Source of the DNA: Massilia pinisoli
Lineage (GTDB): Bacteria > Pseudomonadota > Gammaproteobacteria > Burkholderiales > Burkholderiaceae_D
Direction: 5' to 3'
Assembly: GCF_024753285.1 (NCBI RefSeq)
Contig: NZ_JANUGW010000022.1
Coordinates: 1 to 64,000 of the forward strand
DNA: 64,000 bases
The notes beneath the pieces were generated by a model, which worked only from the letters and a program-made list of their open reading frames with translations, was not told where the DNA came from and did no database searches. A program made the translations under genes and the position numbers. This document shows, in pieces, positions 26,729-35,925 of this stretch (within the stretch, counting starts at the first letter, position 1; each line of letters opens with the position of its first letter).

Positions 26729-26777
26729 AAAGAAAAACCGGAGCACCTATCCGCATGCGCGGGTGGTCTGCTCCGGT
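26729..26777 (-). terminator. Terminator of the tRNA cluster
   Basis: On the minus strand ACCGGAGCA (from 26777) pairs with TGCTCCGGT, followed by TTTTCTTT. It lies 8 bp after the last tRNA-Glu and just before the earP start, so it closes the tRNA transcript. Confidence 0.85.
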
Positions 26778-26784
26778 CTTTGAC

Positions 26785-26860
26785 TGGCGTCCCCACGGGG
26801 ATTCGAACCCCGGTACTCACCGTGAAAGGGTGATGTCCTAGGCCTCTAGACGATGGGGAC
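26785..26860 (-). tRNA. tRNA-Glu (TTC), copy 1
   Basis: 76 nt with encoded CCA, anticodon TTC in the loop CTTTCAC. It is last in the transcription order of the eight-gene cluster. Confidence 0.97.
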
Positions 26861-26894
26861 CTAAAACTGTTGTTACTGCTTGCTGCCGAATGCT

Positions 26895-26970
26895 TGGCGT
26901 CCCCACGGGGATTCGAACCCCGGTACTCACCGTGAAAGGGTGATGTCCTAGGCCTCTAGACGATGGGGAC
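26895..26970 (-). tRNA. tRNA-Glu (TTC), copy 2
   Basis: 76 nt, same sequence as copy 1 as far as I can see, separated from it by 34 bp. Confidence 0.97.
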
Positions 26971-27021
26971 CCTGGAACTTTTACCGCTATGCCTGATCGC
27001 AGGCATATTACACCAAAACCC

Positions 27022-27097
27022 TGGCGTCCCCACGGGGATTCGAACCCCGGTACTCACCGTGAAAGGGTGATGTCCTAGGCCTCTAGACGATGGGGAC
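27022..27097 (-). tRNA. tRNA-Glu (TTC), copy 3
   Basis: 76 nt, same sequence as the other Glu copies, with encoded CCA. Confidence 0.97.
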
Positions 27098-27122
27098 CCG
27101 AACTACCGTACTGCTTGAAACT

Positions 27123-27198
<76 letters not shown>

Positions 27199-27243
27199 AA
27201 AACAAAAGCCGCTCAAGGCGGCTTCCTTGCACCTGCTAAATCT

Positions 27244-27319
27244 TGGCGTCCCCACGGGGATTCGAACCCCGGTACTCACCGTGAAAGGGTGATGTCCTAG
27301 GCCTCTAGACGATGGGGAC
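27244..27319 (-). tRNA. tRNA-Glu (TTC), copy 4
   Basis: 76 nt, same sequence as the other Glu copies, with encoded CCA. Confidence 0.97.
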
Positions 27320-27364
27320 CCTGGACCGTATTTACTTCGTTATCTGCGCTGTTTTTCCCCTGTA

Positions 27365-27440
<76 letters not shown>

Positions 27441-27479
27441 TACGGGAAAACAGCACTATAACATACTGCCGACGAAATC

Positions 27480-27555
27480 TGGCGTCCCCACGGGGATTCG
27501 AACCCCGGTACTCACCGTGAAAGGGTGATGTCCTAGGCCTCTAGACGATGGGGAC
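27480..27555 (-). tRNA. tRNA-Glu (TTC), copy 5
   Basis: 76 nt, same sequence as the other Glu copies, with encoded CCA. Confidence 0.97.
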
Positions 27556-27586
27556 CCTGGACTGCGTCGTACTTCACTTCAGAACG

Positions 27587-27662
<76 letters not shown>

Positions 27663-27681
27663 GCAGCGCTGAAGTGCGAGC

Positions 27682-27710
27682 ATTATAGCGGACGCACTTG
27701 CATTTCGCAA
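27682..27710 (-). promoter_or_regulatory. Sigma-70 promoter of the Ala/Glu tRNA cluster
   Basis: On the minus strand TTGCGA (27705-27710), a 17-bp spacer and a perfect TATAAT (27682-27687) are followed by the first tRNA-Ala. The promoter lies in the 86-bp gap after gltX, so the cluster can be transcribed independently of gltX. Confidence 0.8.
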
Positions 27711-27748
27711 ATGCCAAGAAGCATCTTCCCTTCGGTGCGCTGCGCCGA

Positions 27749-29140
27749 TCACAACCCCTTGCTCACACGGGCCACAACGGTCTCGCGGCCAAACAATTCC
27801 AGCACGGCGTCGATGGCCGGCGTCTGCAGCTGGCCCGTCACCAACAGGCGCAGCGGCATCGCGAGTTGCGGCATCTTGAGGCCGTGCGCCGCGAGCACTT
27901 CCTTCATCATCGCGGACAGCGCGGGCTTGGTCCATTCCACGTCGCGCAGGCGCTCGGCGAACTGGCCCAGCGCGGGGCGCACGGCGTCCGTCAGGTGCTG
28001 GGCCAGCAGCGCCGCGTCGGGCTTCGGTGCGCGGTAGAACAACATGGCGGCGTCGGCCAGTTCGTTGATGGTGTTGGTGCGCTCCTTCATGAGGCCCAGC
28101 ACGGCGGCGAGCGGCGGCGCGCCGTCGAACACGGCGCCCTCGCGCTCCATCTTCGGGCGGGCGAGGCCGGCCAGGCGCTCGTTGTCGGCCTGCTTGATGT
28201 AGTGGTTGTTCAGCCAGCCCAGCTTTTCCGGATTGAACTGCGCGGCCGACGCGGTCAGGTGGTCGAGGTTGAACCACTCGGTGAACTGCTGCATCGAGAA
28301 GATCTCGTCGTCGCCGTGGCTCCAGCCCAGGCGCGCCAGGTAGTTCAGCATCGCTTCCGGCAGATAGCCCTGCTCCGGATACTCCATCACGCTGACGGCG
28401 CCGTGGCGCTTGGACAGCTTCTGCCCGTCCGGGCCGAGGATCATCGGCAGGTGGCCGTACTGCGGCAGCTCCGCACCCAGCGCGCGCAGGATGTTGATCT
28501 GGCGGGGCGTGTTGTTGACGTGGTCGTCGCCGCGCAGCACGTGCGTGATCTTCATGTCCCAGTCGTCGACGGCGACGCAGAAGTTGTACGTCGGCGTGCC
28601 GTCCGGACGGGCGATCACGAGGTCGTCCAGTTCCTTGTTGGCGATGGTGATCGGGCCCTTCACGACATCGTGCCACGTGACTTCGCCATCGAGCGGATTC
28701 TTGAAGCGCACGACGGGCTTGACGCCTTCCGGCACGGGCGGCAAGGTCTTGCCCGGCTCCGGGCGCCACGTGCCGTCGTAGCGGGGCTTCTCGCCGGCGG
28801 CGCGCATGCGCTCGCGCATCGCTTCCACTTCTTCCGGCGAGCAGTAGCACAGGTACGCGGTGCCGGCTTCCAGCATGCCCTTCACCACCTCGCGGTAGCG
28901 GTCCATGCGCTGCATCTGGTAGAACGGGCCTTCGTCGTGCGCCAGGCCGAGCCATTCCATGCCCTGCAGGATCGCCTGCACGGCTTCCGGCGTCGAACGC
29001 TCCAGGTCGGTATCTTCGATGCGCAGGACGAAAGTGCCGCCGAAGTGGCGGGCATAGGCCCACGAATACAGCGCGGTGCGGGCGCCGCCGAGGTGGAGAT
29101 AGCCGGTCGGGCTGGGAGCGAAACGGGTACGGACGGTCAT
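27749..29140 (-). CDS. gltX: Glutamyl-tRNA synthetase
   Basis: Class I aminoacyl-tRNA synthetase that charges tRNA-Glu. The 463-residue product begins MTVRTRFAPSPTGYLHLGG. Here HLGG is the HIGH-type motif, and KLSKRHGA near residue 240 is the KMSKS motif. The ATG at 29140 matches the family N-terminus; the open frame extends to 29272 without similarity. The gene lies upstream of, and on the same strand as, five tRNA-Glu genes. Non-discriminating or discriminating character cannot be read by eye. Confidence 0.97.
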   Translation of the reverse strand: MTVRTRFAPSPTGYLHLGGARTALYSWAYARHFGGTFVLRIEDTDLERSTPEAVQAILQGMEWLGLAHDEGPFYQMQRMDRYREVVKGMLEAGTAYLCYCSPEEVEAMRERMRAAGEKPRYDGTWRPEPGKTLPPVPEGVKPVVRFKNPLDGEVTWHDVVKGPITIANKELDDLVIARPDGTPTYNFCVAVDDWDMKITHVLRGDDHVNNTPRQINILRALGAELPQYGHLPMILGPDGQKLSKRHGAVSVMEYPEQGYLPEAMLNYLARLGWSHGDDEIFSMQQFTEWFNLDHLTASAAQFNPEKLGWLNNHYIKQADNERLAGLARPKMEREGAVFDGAPPLAAVLGLMKERTNTINELADAAMLFYRAPKPDAALLAQHLTDAVRPALGQFAERLRDVEWTKPALSAMMKEVLAAHGLKMPQLAMPLRLLVTGQLQTPAIDAVLELFGRETVVARVSKGL

Positions 29141-29417
29141 GGTCGGATACGATGGCTGCGGCCCCGCGAGCGGGACCTGGTTGGCGAAGCGCCCGCTGCG
29201 CAAGAGCGCCGGTGCGGGCATCGTCCCGCCGGCTGCAATGCAGGCACGAGCGGGACGCCTAGTTCTGGACAAGCAGCTATTTTACAGCCTGCCCCGCCAA
29301 TGGGCGATGCCCGGGCCCGCTGCACGGTGAGCCCAGGCGGCCGAAAATTACTTTACAGAAAGTAAATTTTTAGCTAGAGTCTCGCCTCCTCTTTCGCCCC
29401 GTCCAATCATCGCCGCC

Positions 29418-30584
29418 ATGTCGAACGATCCGAGCACCGCTGCCATTGCGCATCTGCGCGGCGAGTTCACGTGCGCCACGATGGAGACGGGCTTCCTGCG
29501 CGCGCAGGCGCGCACGATCCTGCGCGACCTGCGCCGCGCATTGGGCCTGTGCTCGCTGTTCTACATGATGTTCAGCATCAGCGACATCATGGCCCTCGGC
29601 CTGCCGGGCGCCATCCCGTCGCTGCTCGCGCGCTGCGCCGTGCCCGTGCTGGCGTACGTGGGCCTGCGCTATGCGCGCCGCGCGGACGCGCCCGTGACGG
29701 CCGCGTACCGCGTGGCGAGCGCGTTCACGTCGCTGGGCATGTTCACTTATATGATCGTCGCCTGGCGCCGTCCGGCCGACGCGCTGCTGCACGGCACCTC
29801 GATCGGCCTGATGGCCGTCGTCGTGCTGATCTTCATCCCGAACCGCCTGCGCACTGCCATCGCCATCGCCCTGAGTGCGAGCGTCACATTCATCGCCCTG
29901 GCCTGGTACGAACATCTCGAAACGACGCGCCGGCTCGTCTCGATGACGATGCTGATCCTGTTCGCCAACGCGTTCGGCGCCGCTGCGGCAATTCGCCACG
30001 CCCGCCTGTGGCGCGAGCAGTACCGCACGCAGCAGGTGCTGACGAACCTGTCGATCCGCGACCCGCTGACGGGCTGCTACAACCGGCGCCACTTGAACGC
30101 CGCCCTGCTCGACGGCGAGATCGCCCGCGCGCGCCGCTACGGCCTGGACCTGTCGCTGATCATGTGCGACCTCGACGGCTTCAAGGCGATCAACGACACG
30201 TACGGCCACCATGCGGGCGATGAGCTGCTGCGCTGCTTCGGCCAACTGTTGCAGGCCCTGACGCGCGACGCCGTCGACACGGTGGTGCGCTACGGCGGCG
30301 AGGAATTCCTCATCATCCTGCCGGAGACGCAGCTGGATGGTGCCGTCGAACTGGCCGAGCGCATCCGCACGGCGTTCGCGGCCCGGCGCGTCGACTGCGG
30401 CGACGCCGTGCTCGCGACGACAGCCAGCTTCGGCGTCGTCGGCGTGGATTTCGGCGCCGGCGCGGCCGTCACGCCGCAAGCGCTGATCGCCGTCGCGGAC
30501 GAGCTGATGTACGACGCCAAGCGCACCGGCCGCAATCGCGTCTGCGCACGCCAGCTGGCGCCCAGCATCGGACGCGCGGCGTAG
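29418..30584 (+). CDS. Membrane diguanylate cyclase (GGDEF)
   Basis: Makes cyclic di-GMP from two GTP. The 388-residue protein has about five or six hydrophobic helices (residues 40-195) as a possible sensor, then a GGDEF domain. That domain contains RDPLTGCYNRRHL, the LIMCDLDGFKAINDTYGH metal-binding strand and the active loop GGEEF at residues 293-297. The inhibitory RxxD site expected five residues before GGEEF reads DAVD, so feedback inhibition through the canonical I-site is probably absent. No phosphodiesterase domain is fused. An AT-rich inverted repeat lies about 50 bp upstream. The neighbouring motility locus and PilZ protein are plausible outputs. Confidence 0.93.
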   Translation: MSNDPSTAAIAHLRGEFTCATMETGFLRAQARTILRDLRRALGLCSLFYMMFSISDIMALGLPGAIPSLLARCAVPVLAYVGLRYARRADAPVTAAYRVASAFTSLGMFTYMIVAWRRPADALLHGTSIGLMAVVVLIFIPNRLRTAIAIALSASVTFIALAWYEHLETTRRLVSMTMLILFANAFGAAAAIRHARLWREQYRTQQVLTNLSIRDPLTGCYNRRHLNAALLDGEIARARRYGLDLSLIMCDLDGFKAINDTYGHHAGDELLRCFGQLLQALTRDAVDTVVRYGGEEFLIILPETQLDGAVELAERIRTAFAARRVDCGDAVLATTASFGVVGVDFGAGAAVTPQALIAVADELMYDAKRTGRNRVCARQLAPSIGRAA

Positions 30585-30612
30585 CACGGCCGGAACGGCG
30601 ATAATCGCCACG

Positions 30613-31311
30613 ATGAGCGCTTCCCTACCCCACCTGCAATCCCATTACGACGCGATGTGGGACCGTGCCTGGCCCGCCGTCGCGCGCGGCGACGTCGAAT
30701 GCGATCCGCACCTGACCGGCGGGCTCGATCCGCGCCGCGGCATCAGCCTGATCGCGCGCCCCGACCCGGCGCTGGCGGCGCGCCTCGCGGACCTGCAGGA
30801 CCGGCTGGCCGACGCCGACCCGCACCAGTACCGCCAACCTCTGTCCGACCTGCACATGACGGTGCTGTCGCTGTTCACCGTCACCGAACATTGCGGGCCG
30901 CACCTGGCGCGCCGCGCCGACTACGCGAAAGTCGTGCGCGCCGCCGTGGCCGGCATGCCCGCGTTCGACGTCGACCTGGCCGGCATCACCACGTCGCGTG
31001 GCGCCGTGCTGGTCCGCGGCGTGCCCCGCGACGACACACTGGAACGGCTGCGCACGCGCCTGCGCGACGCGCTCAACGTGTGCGGGCTGGGTGCCGGACT
31101 CGACCAGCGCTACCGGCTCGTGACGGCGCACGTGACGGTGCTGCGCTTCGTGACACCGCCCGCCGATCCGCCCCGTCTCGCCGCGACGTTGGCCGCGTTG
31201 CGCGACCTGCCGCTCGGCACGATGCGTGTGGATACGCTGGAACTCGTCGTCAACGACTGGTATATGTCGAGCGCGGCACTGGAACCCATCGAAAAATTTG
31301 CTCTGCCGTAG
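30613..31311 (+). CDS. 2H phosphoesterase / 2'-5' RNA ligase-like protein
   Basis: A 232-residue protein with two HxT motifs, LHMTVLSL (about residues 80-87) and AHVTVLRF (about 172-179), spaced as in the 2H phosphoesterase superfamily. Members act on 2',3'- or 2',5'-linked nucleotides, for example in RNA repair. The start follows the diguanylate cyclase stop by 28 bp, so the two may be co-transcribed. The specific substrate is unknown. Its stop codon lies inside a repetitive palindrome shared with other intergenic sites of the window. Confidence 0.75.
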   Translation: MSASLPHLQSHYDAMWDRAWPAVARGDVECDPHLTGGLDPRRGISLIARPDPALAARLADLQDRLADADPHQYRQPLSDLHMTVLSLFTVTEHCGPHLARRADYAKVVRAAVAGMPAFDVDLAGITTSRGAVLVRGVPRDDTLERLRTRLRDALNVCGLGAGLDQRYRLVTAHVTVLRFVTPPADPPRLAATLAALRDLPLGTMRVDTLELVVNDWYMSSAALEPIEKFALP

Positions 31312-31347
31312 GGTGGGGTGTTTGATGCCGGGGGCATCAAACACGCG
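31308..31347. repeat. GTAGGGTGG-type intergenic palindrome with perfect hairpin
   Basis: It begins GTAGGGTGG and contains perfect 12-bp arms, GTGTTTGATGCC (31318-31329) and GGCATCAAACAC (31333-31344), around GGG. It sits between the convergent 2H and RlmN-like genes and has no U-tract, so termination, if any, would be factor-assisted. Confidence 0.6.
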
Positions 31348-31376
31348 CCCACGCGGACGTTCGCTATGTGGCTACG

Positions 31377-32420
31377 CTAAGCGTCGCACGCCCCGTTCGC
31401 ACGATGCAGCGTGACGGTGTGCGTCCCCGCCGCCCGCGCCCGCAACTGGCCGCAGCCGCCATCGACGTCCTGCCCGGCCGAATCGCGCAGCTTCGTCAGC
31501 ACGCCGCGCTCGAACAGCCAGGCCGCAATCGCGCGCGACTTCTCCCAGCCAGGCCTTTGAAACGGCAAGCCGGGATTCGTGTTGTAGGGAATCATGTTCA
31601 GCACGGCATACTTGCCGCGCAAGAGATCGACCAGCGCCTCGAGTTCGTCCGCGCCATCGTTCACACCGTCCAGCAACGTCCACTGGTACTGGATCGGATA
31701 GCCGGTCAGCCGGGCGTAGCGTTCGCCCTCGTCGACCAGCTCGCGTGCCGTGAAGCGCGGTGCGCGCGGCAGCAGGCGTGCGCGCAGGTCGGGTTTCGTC
31801 GTGTGCAGCGACAGCGCCAGCGCCGGCTTCACGCGGCCGGCAGGCAGGCGCTCGAACACGCGCGGATCGCCCACCGTCGAGAACACGAGGTTCTTGTGCG
31901 CGATATTGCCTTCGATGCCCAGCAGGTCGATGGCTTCCAGCACATTGTCGAGGTTGTGCGCGGGCTCGCCCATGCCCATGAACACGACCTTCTTGACGGG
32001 CCGCAGCCGGCGCGCCAGCACGACCTGCGCGACGATCTCGCCGCTCGTCACTTGCCGTATCAAGCCGCTTTGTCCCGTCATGCAGAACTGGCAGCCGACG
32101 GCGCAACCGACCTGGCTCGACACGCACACGCCATCGCGCGGCAGGAGCACGGTTTCCACCGTCTGCCCGTCGGCGAGGCCGACGAGCAGGCGCGCCGACC
32201 CGTCGTCGGCCGGGTGCGTGCTGAGCACCCGCGCGAGCGCGTCCAGCTCGACGTCCAGCTGCGACAGTGCTTCGCGCACGGGCTTCGGCAGGAAATCGTC
32301 GGGACGGCGGCGGCCGCGGTCGTGGTCCATCACGCGGACCCAGTCGCGCAGCACGCGGTCTACGTGCAGCGGCTGGGCGCCGAGGTCGCGCAGGCGCGCG
32401 CGGATCGTTTCAATTCTCAT
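31377..32420 (-). CDS. RlmN/Cfr-family radical SAM RNA methyltransferase
   Basis: Radical SAM enzyme of 347 residues. The [4Fe-4S] cluster motif CxxxCxxC is at residues 106, 110 and 113 within SSQVGCAVGCQFC. The methyl-carrying or resolving Cys in GGCGQL is near residue 323, and the family segments FMGMGEPAHN, LSLHTTKPDLR and MIPYNTNPG are present. RlmN methylates C2 of A2503 in 23S rRNA and A37 in some tRNAs, while Cfr methylates C8 of A2503. The N-terminal region is short, and the context is not the usual ndk/pilF/hisS region of rlmN, so this could be a paralogue. The start at 32420 was chosen because the upstream sequence is a repetitive palindrome. Confidence 0.75.
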   Translation of the reverse strand: MRIETIRARLRDLGAQPLHVDRVLRDWVRVMDHDRGRRRPDDFLPKPVREALSQLDVELDALARVLSTHPADDGSARLLVGLADGQTVETVLLPRDGVCVSSQVGCAVGCQFCMTGQSGLIRQVTSGEIVAQVVLARRLRPVKKVVFMGMGEPAHNLDNVLEAIDLLGIEGNIAHKNLVFSTVGDPRVFERLPAGRVKPALALSLHTTKPDLRARLLPRAPRFTARELVDEGERYARLTGYPIQYQWTLLDGVNDGADELEALVDLLRGKYAVLNMIPYNTNPGLPFQRPGWEKSRAIAAWLFERGVLTKLRDSAGQDVDGGCGQLRARAAGTHTVTLHRANGACDA

Positions 32421-32427
32421 GGGTTCA

Positions 32428-32457
32428 GTAGGGTGGCGCACCCCGTGCCCACCCTAC
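32428..32457. repeat. GTAGGGTGG intergenic palindrome
   Basis: A 30-bp element with perfect 9-bp arms, GTAGGGTGG and CCACCCTAC, between the RlmN-like gene and apbC. A related element occurs at 31308 and another at 35899. Confidence 0.75.
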
Positions 32458-32460
32458 AAA

Positions 32461-33549
32461 TCAATCGTTCTTGACGACGATCGTCGGAAACTTCGCCGAC
32501 ATGTCCTTGGCCTGCTCCGCCACCTTGACGGCGACCTTGCGCGCGATGTCCTTGTAGATCGCGGCCACGGCACCGTCCGGTTCCGCGACGACGGTCGGCG
32601 TGCCGGAATCGGTCTGTTCGCGGATCGACAGCTGCAGCGGCAGCTTGCCGAGGAAGTCGACGTGGAAGTCGGCGCACATCTTCTCGCCGCCGCCCTGGCC
32701 GAAGATCGCCTCGACGTGGCCGCAGTTCGAGCAGATGTGGGTGCTCATGTTTTCCACGACGCCGACGATCGGGATGCCGACCTTCTCGAACATCTTGAGG
32801 CCCTTGCGCGCGTCCAGCAGGGCGATGTCCTGCGGCGTCGTGACGATCACGGCGCCCGTGACCGGGACCTTCTGCGACAGCGTCAGCTGGATGTCACCCG
32901 TGCCCGGGGGCATGTCGACGATCAGGTAGTCGAGGTTGCGCCAGTTCGTCTGCTCCAGCAATTGCTGCAGCGCCTGCGTGACCATCGGGCCGCGCCACAC
33001 CATCGGCTCGTCCGGATCGATCATGAAGCCGATCGACGACACCTGCACGCCGTGGTTTTCCAGCGGCTCCATCGTCTTGCCGTCCAGGCTTTGCGGACGG
33101 CCGGTCACGCCCAGCATCATCGGCTGCGACGGGCCGTAGATGTCGGCGTCGAGCAGGCCCACCGACGCGCCTTCGGCCGCGAGGGCCAGCGCCAGGTTGA
33201 CGGCGGTCGTCGACTTGCCGACGCCGCCCTTGCCGGACGCGACGGCGATGATGTTCTTCACGTTCGGCATCACCTTCAGGCCGCGCTGGACGGCATGCGA
33301 CAGGATCTTGCTCGTGACGTTCACGCTGACGTTGTCGACACCGGGAAGCTTGCGCAACGCATCGACGACGGACGCGCGGATGCCCGCGACCTGGCTCTTC
33401 GCCGGATAGCCGAGCTCGATGTCGAGGGCGACGTTGCCGCCATCGACCTGGACGTTCTTGACGGACTTGGAAGTGACGAAATCTTTATTGGTATTGGGAT
33501 CGACGACAGCGGCCAGCGCGGCCTTGACGTCTTCAAGCGTGATGCTCAT
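32461..33549 (-). CDS. apbC: Iron-sulfur cluster carrier ApbC/Mrp
   Basis: P-loop ATPase that carries and delivers Fe-S clusters. The 362-residue protein has an N-terminal MIP18/DUF59 domain (residues 1-90) and the deviant Walker A ASGKGGVGKST, with GKGGVGKS at residues 106-113. YLIVDMPPGTGD is the switch region, and CSNC near residue 280 is the CxxC that bridges a cluster in the dimer. It diverges from metG across 146 bp, an arrangement common in proteobacteria. Confidence 0.96.
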   Translation of the reverse strand: MSITLEDVKAALAAVVDPNTNKDFVTSKSVKNVQVDGGNVALDIELGYPAKSQVAGIRASVVDALRKLPGVDNVSVNVTSKILSHAVQRGLKVMPNVKNIIAVASGKGGVGKSTTAVNLALALAAEGASVGLLDADIYGPSQPMMLGVTGRPQSLDGKTMEPLENHGVQVSSIGFMIDPDEPMVWRGPMVTQALQQLLEQTNWRNLDYLIVDMPPGTGDIQLTLSQKVPVTGAVIVTTPQDIALLDARKGLKMFEKVGIPIVGVVENMSTHICSNCGHVEAIFGQGGGEKMCADFHVDFLGKLPLQLSIREQTDSGTPTVVAEPDGAVAAIYKDIARKVAVKVAEQAKDMSAKFPTIVVKND

Positions 33550-33695
33550 TAGGTTCTCCGGATGTGATACGCAAGTTTAGCGCAAAACCGGGTAACGACT
33601 GTTGCCAGGCTGGCAAATGGGCAAAGTACCCCCTGCGCGTTTGGGGTCATCCGCTGGTAAAATGCCTTTTTTCCTAGACACCTCAACCTTCGACC

Positions 33696-35849
33696 ATGAC
33701 ACGCAAGCTGTTCGTCACCACCGCCCTGCCCTACGCCAACGCTGCCTTCCACATCGGCCACATGATGGAGTACATCCAGGCCGACATCTGGGTCCGCTTC
33801 CAGCGAATGCAGCGCGACGCCGGTACGCAGCGCGTGGTGCACTTCGTCGGCGCCGACGACACGCATGGCACGCCGATCATGATCGCCGCCGAGAAGGAAG
33901 GCGTGACGCCGCAGGAATTCGTCGCGAAGATCGCGGCCGGCCGCGCGCAATACCTGGACGGCTTCCACATCGCGTTCGACAACTGGCATTCCACCGACTC
34001 GCCGGAAAACGTCGACCTGTCGCAGAGCATCTACCGCCGCCTGCGCGACAACGGCCTGATCTACACGAAGACCGTCGACCGCTTCTACGACACGGCCAAG
34101 GGCATGTTCCTCGCCGACCGCAATATCAAGGGCGAGTGCCCGGTCTGCCACGCGAAGGACCAGTACGGCGACAACTGCGAAGTGTGCGGCGCCGCATACC
34201 AGCCCACCGAGCTGATCAACCCGTACTCCGTCTTCACGGGCTCGACGCCGATCCTGAAGCCGTCCGAACAATACTTCTTCAAGCTGTCCGACCCGCGCTG
34301 CTTCCAATTCCTCAAGGAGTGGCTGAACACGCCGGGCCGCCTGCAGCCGGAGATGGTCAATAAGGTGTCGGAATGGCTGGGCGAGAACGGCGAAAAGCTG
34401 GCCGACTGGGACATCTCGCGCGACGCCCCGTATTTCGGCATCCCGATCCCGGACGCGCCCGGCAAGTTCTTCTACGTGTGGCTGGACGCGCCAGTCGGCT
34501 ATCTCGCGAGCCTGAAGAATTACTTCGAGAAGAAAGGCATCGACTACGAGGCCTTCCTGAACGATCCGGCGGCCGAGCAGGTGCACTTCATCGGCAAGGA
34601 CATCGTGTCGTTCCACCTGCTGTTCTGGCCGGCGATGCTGAATTTCTCGGGGCACCCGATCATCGACAAGCTGAAGGTCAACGTCCACGGCCACCTGACC
34701 GTGAACAACGAAAAGATGTCGAAGTCGCGCGGCACCGGGATCTCGCCGCTGCGCTACCTCGATCTGAAGATGAATCCGGAATGGCTGCGCTACTACCTCG
34801 CGTTCAAGCTGAACGCCAAGGTCGAAGACCTGGACTTCACGGGCGAGGACTTCGTCGCGCGCGTGAACAGCGACCTGATCGGCAAATACGTGAACATCGC
34901 CAGCCGCTGCGCCGGCTTCATCGCCAAGCGCTTCGACGGCAAGCTGGCCTCGACCTTGTCCGACGATGCGAAACAATGGATCGCGCGCGCGCTGAACGGC
35001 GAACACGGTGAGCGCCAGGCGTCGATCGCGGCGAACTTCGAAGCGCGCGAATTCGGCAAGGCGCTGCGCGAGATCATGGAAGTGGCCGACGTCGCGAACC
35101 GCTACGTCGACGAGAACAAGCCGTGGATCCTGGCGAAAGACGAGACGAAGACGGCCGAGCTGCACGACGTGTGCACGGCGGCGCTGATCCTGTTCCGCCA
35201 GTTGACGATCCTGCTGTCGCCCGTACTGCCGCACGTGGCCGCGCAGGTGCGCGCCTTCCTCGGCGACGACGCGTACTCGTGGGACGACACCCAGGGCGAA
35301 CGTGTGACCGCCCCGCTGCTGGGCCGCACGATCAACGCGTACAGCCACCTGATGCAGCGCGTGGACGCCAAGATGGTCGAGGACTTGTTCGACAAGCCGG
35401 CGCCGGCCGCTACTCCCGCAGCCGAAACTGCGGTGACGACCGCTGAACCGGCAGCGCCTGCTGCCGCGGTGGCGACCGCCGAAGCGTCCGACATCGAGCC
35501 CCTGGCGCCGGAAATCTCGATCGACGACTTCACCAAGATCGACCTGCGCGTGGCGAAAATCGTCAATTGCGAGCACGTGGAAGGTGCCGGCAAGCTGCTG
35601 CGCCTCACGCTGGATGTGGGCGAAGGCCGCTATCGTAATGTGTTCTCGGGTATCAAGTCGGCCTACCAGCCGGAGCAATTGATCGGCAAGCTGACGGTGG
35701 TCGTCGCCAACCTGGCGCCGCGCAAGATGAAGTTCGGCGTGTCGGAAGGCATGGTGCTGTGCGCGTCGGCCCAGGACGAGAAGGCGAATCCGGGCCTGTA
35801 CCTGCTCGAGCCGGTGAGTGGCGCACAGCCCGGCATGAGGATCCGCTGA
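33696..35849 (+). CDS. metG: Methionyl-tRNA synthetase
   Basis: Charges tRNA-Met and the initiator tRNA. The 717-residue protein has the HIGH motif in AAFHIGHMMEY, a zinc knuckle with CPVC and CEVCG (about residues 146-165), and KMSKS in NNEKMSKSRGTG (about 344). A C-terminal EMAP/Trbp111-type tRNA-binding and dimerisation domain starts near residue 610 at DFTKIDLRVAKIVNCEHVEGA. An Ala/Pro/Thr-rich linker (about 567-600) joins the two parts. Length and layout match the long dimeric bacterial form. Confidence 0.98.
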   Translation: MTRKLFVTTALPYANAAFHIGHMMEYIQADIWVRFQRMQRDAGTQRVVHFVGADDTHGTPIMIAAEKEGVTPQEFVAKIAAGRAQYLDGFHIAFDNWHSTDSPENVDLSQSIYRRLRDNGLIYTKTVDRFYDTAKGMFLADRNIKGECPVCHAKDQYGDNCEVCGAAYQPTELINPYSVFTGSTPILKPSEQYFFKLSDPRCFQFLKEWLNTPGRLQPEMVNKVSEWLGENGEKLADWDISRDAPYFGIPIPDAPGKFFYVWLDAPVGYLASLKNYFEKKGIDYEAFLNDPAAEQVHFIGKDIVSFHLLFWPAMLNFSGHPIIDKLKVNVHGHLTVNNEKMSKSRGTGISPLRYLDLKMNPEWLRYYLAFKLNAKVEDLDFTGEDFVARVNSDLIGKYVNIASRCAGFIAKRFDGKLASTLSDDAKQWIARALNGEHGERQASIAANFEAREFGKALREIMEVADVANRYVDENKPWILAKDETKTAELHDVCTAALILFRQLTILLSPVLPHVAAQVRAFLGDDAYSWDDTQGERVTAPLLGRTINAYSHLMQRVDAKMVEDLFDKPAPAATPAAETAVTTAEPAAPAAAVATAEASDIEPLAPEISIDDFTKIDLRVAKIVNCEHVEGAGKLLRLTLDVGEGRYRNVFSGIKSAYQPEQLIGKLTVVVANLAPRKMKFGVSEGMVLCASAQDEKANPGLYLLEPVSGAQPGMRIR

Positions 35850-35898
35850 CAAGCTGTGCCAGTAGGGAGCCCACCGAACGTATGCGCTGCGGCAATGC

Positions 35899-35925
35899 AT
35901 GGTGGGCACAGTGTGCCCACCCTAC
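35899..35925. repeat. Intergenic palindrome related to the GTAGGGTGG elements
   Basis: Perfect arms GGTGGGCACA and TGTGCCCACC with the CCCACCCTAC end. A degenerate half-copy (GTAGGGAGCCCACC) begins about 36 bp upstream, after the metG stop. Confidence 0.65.
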
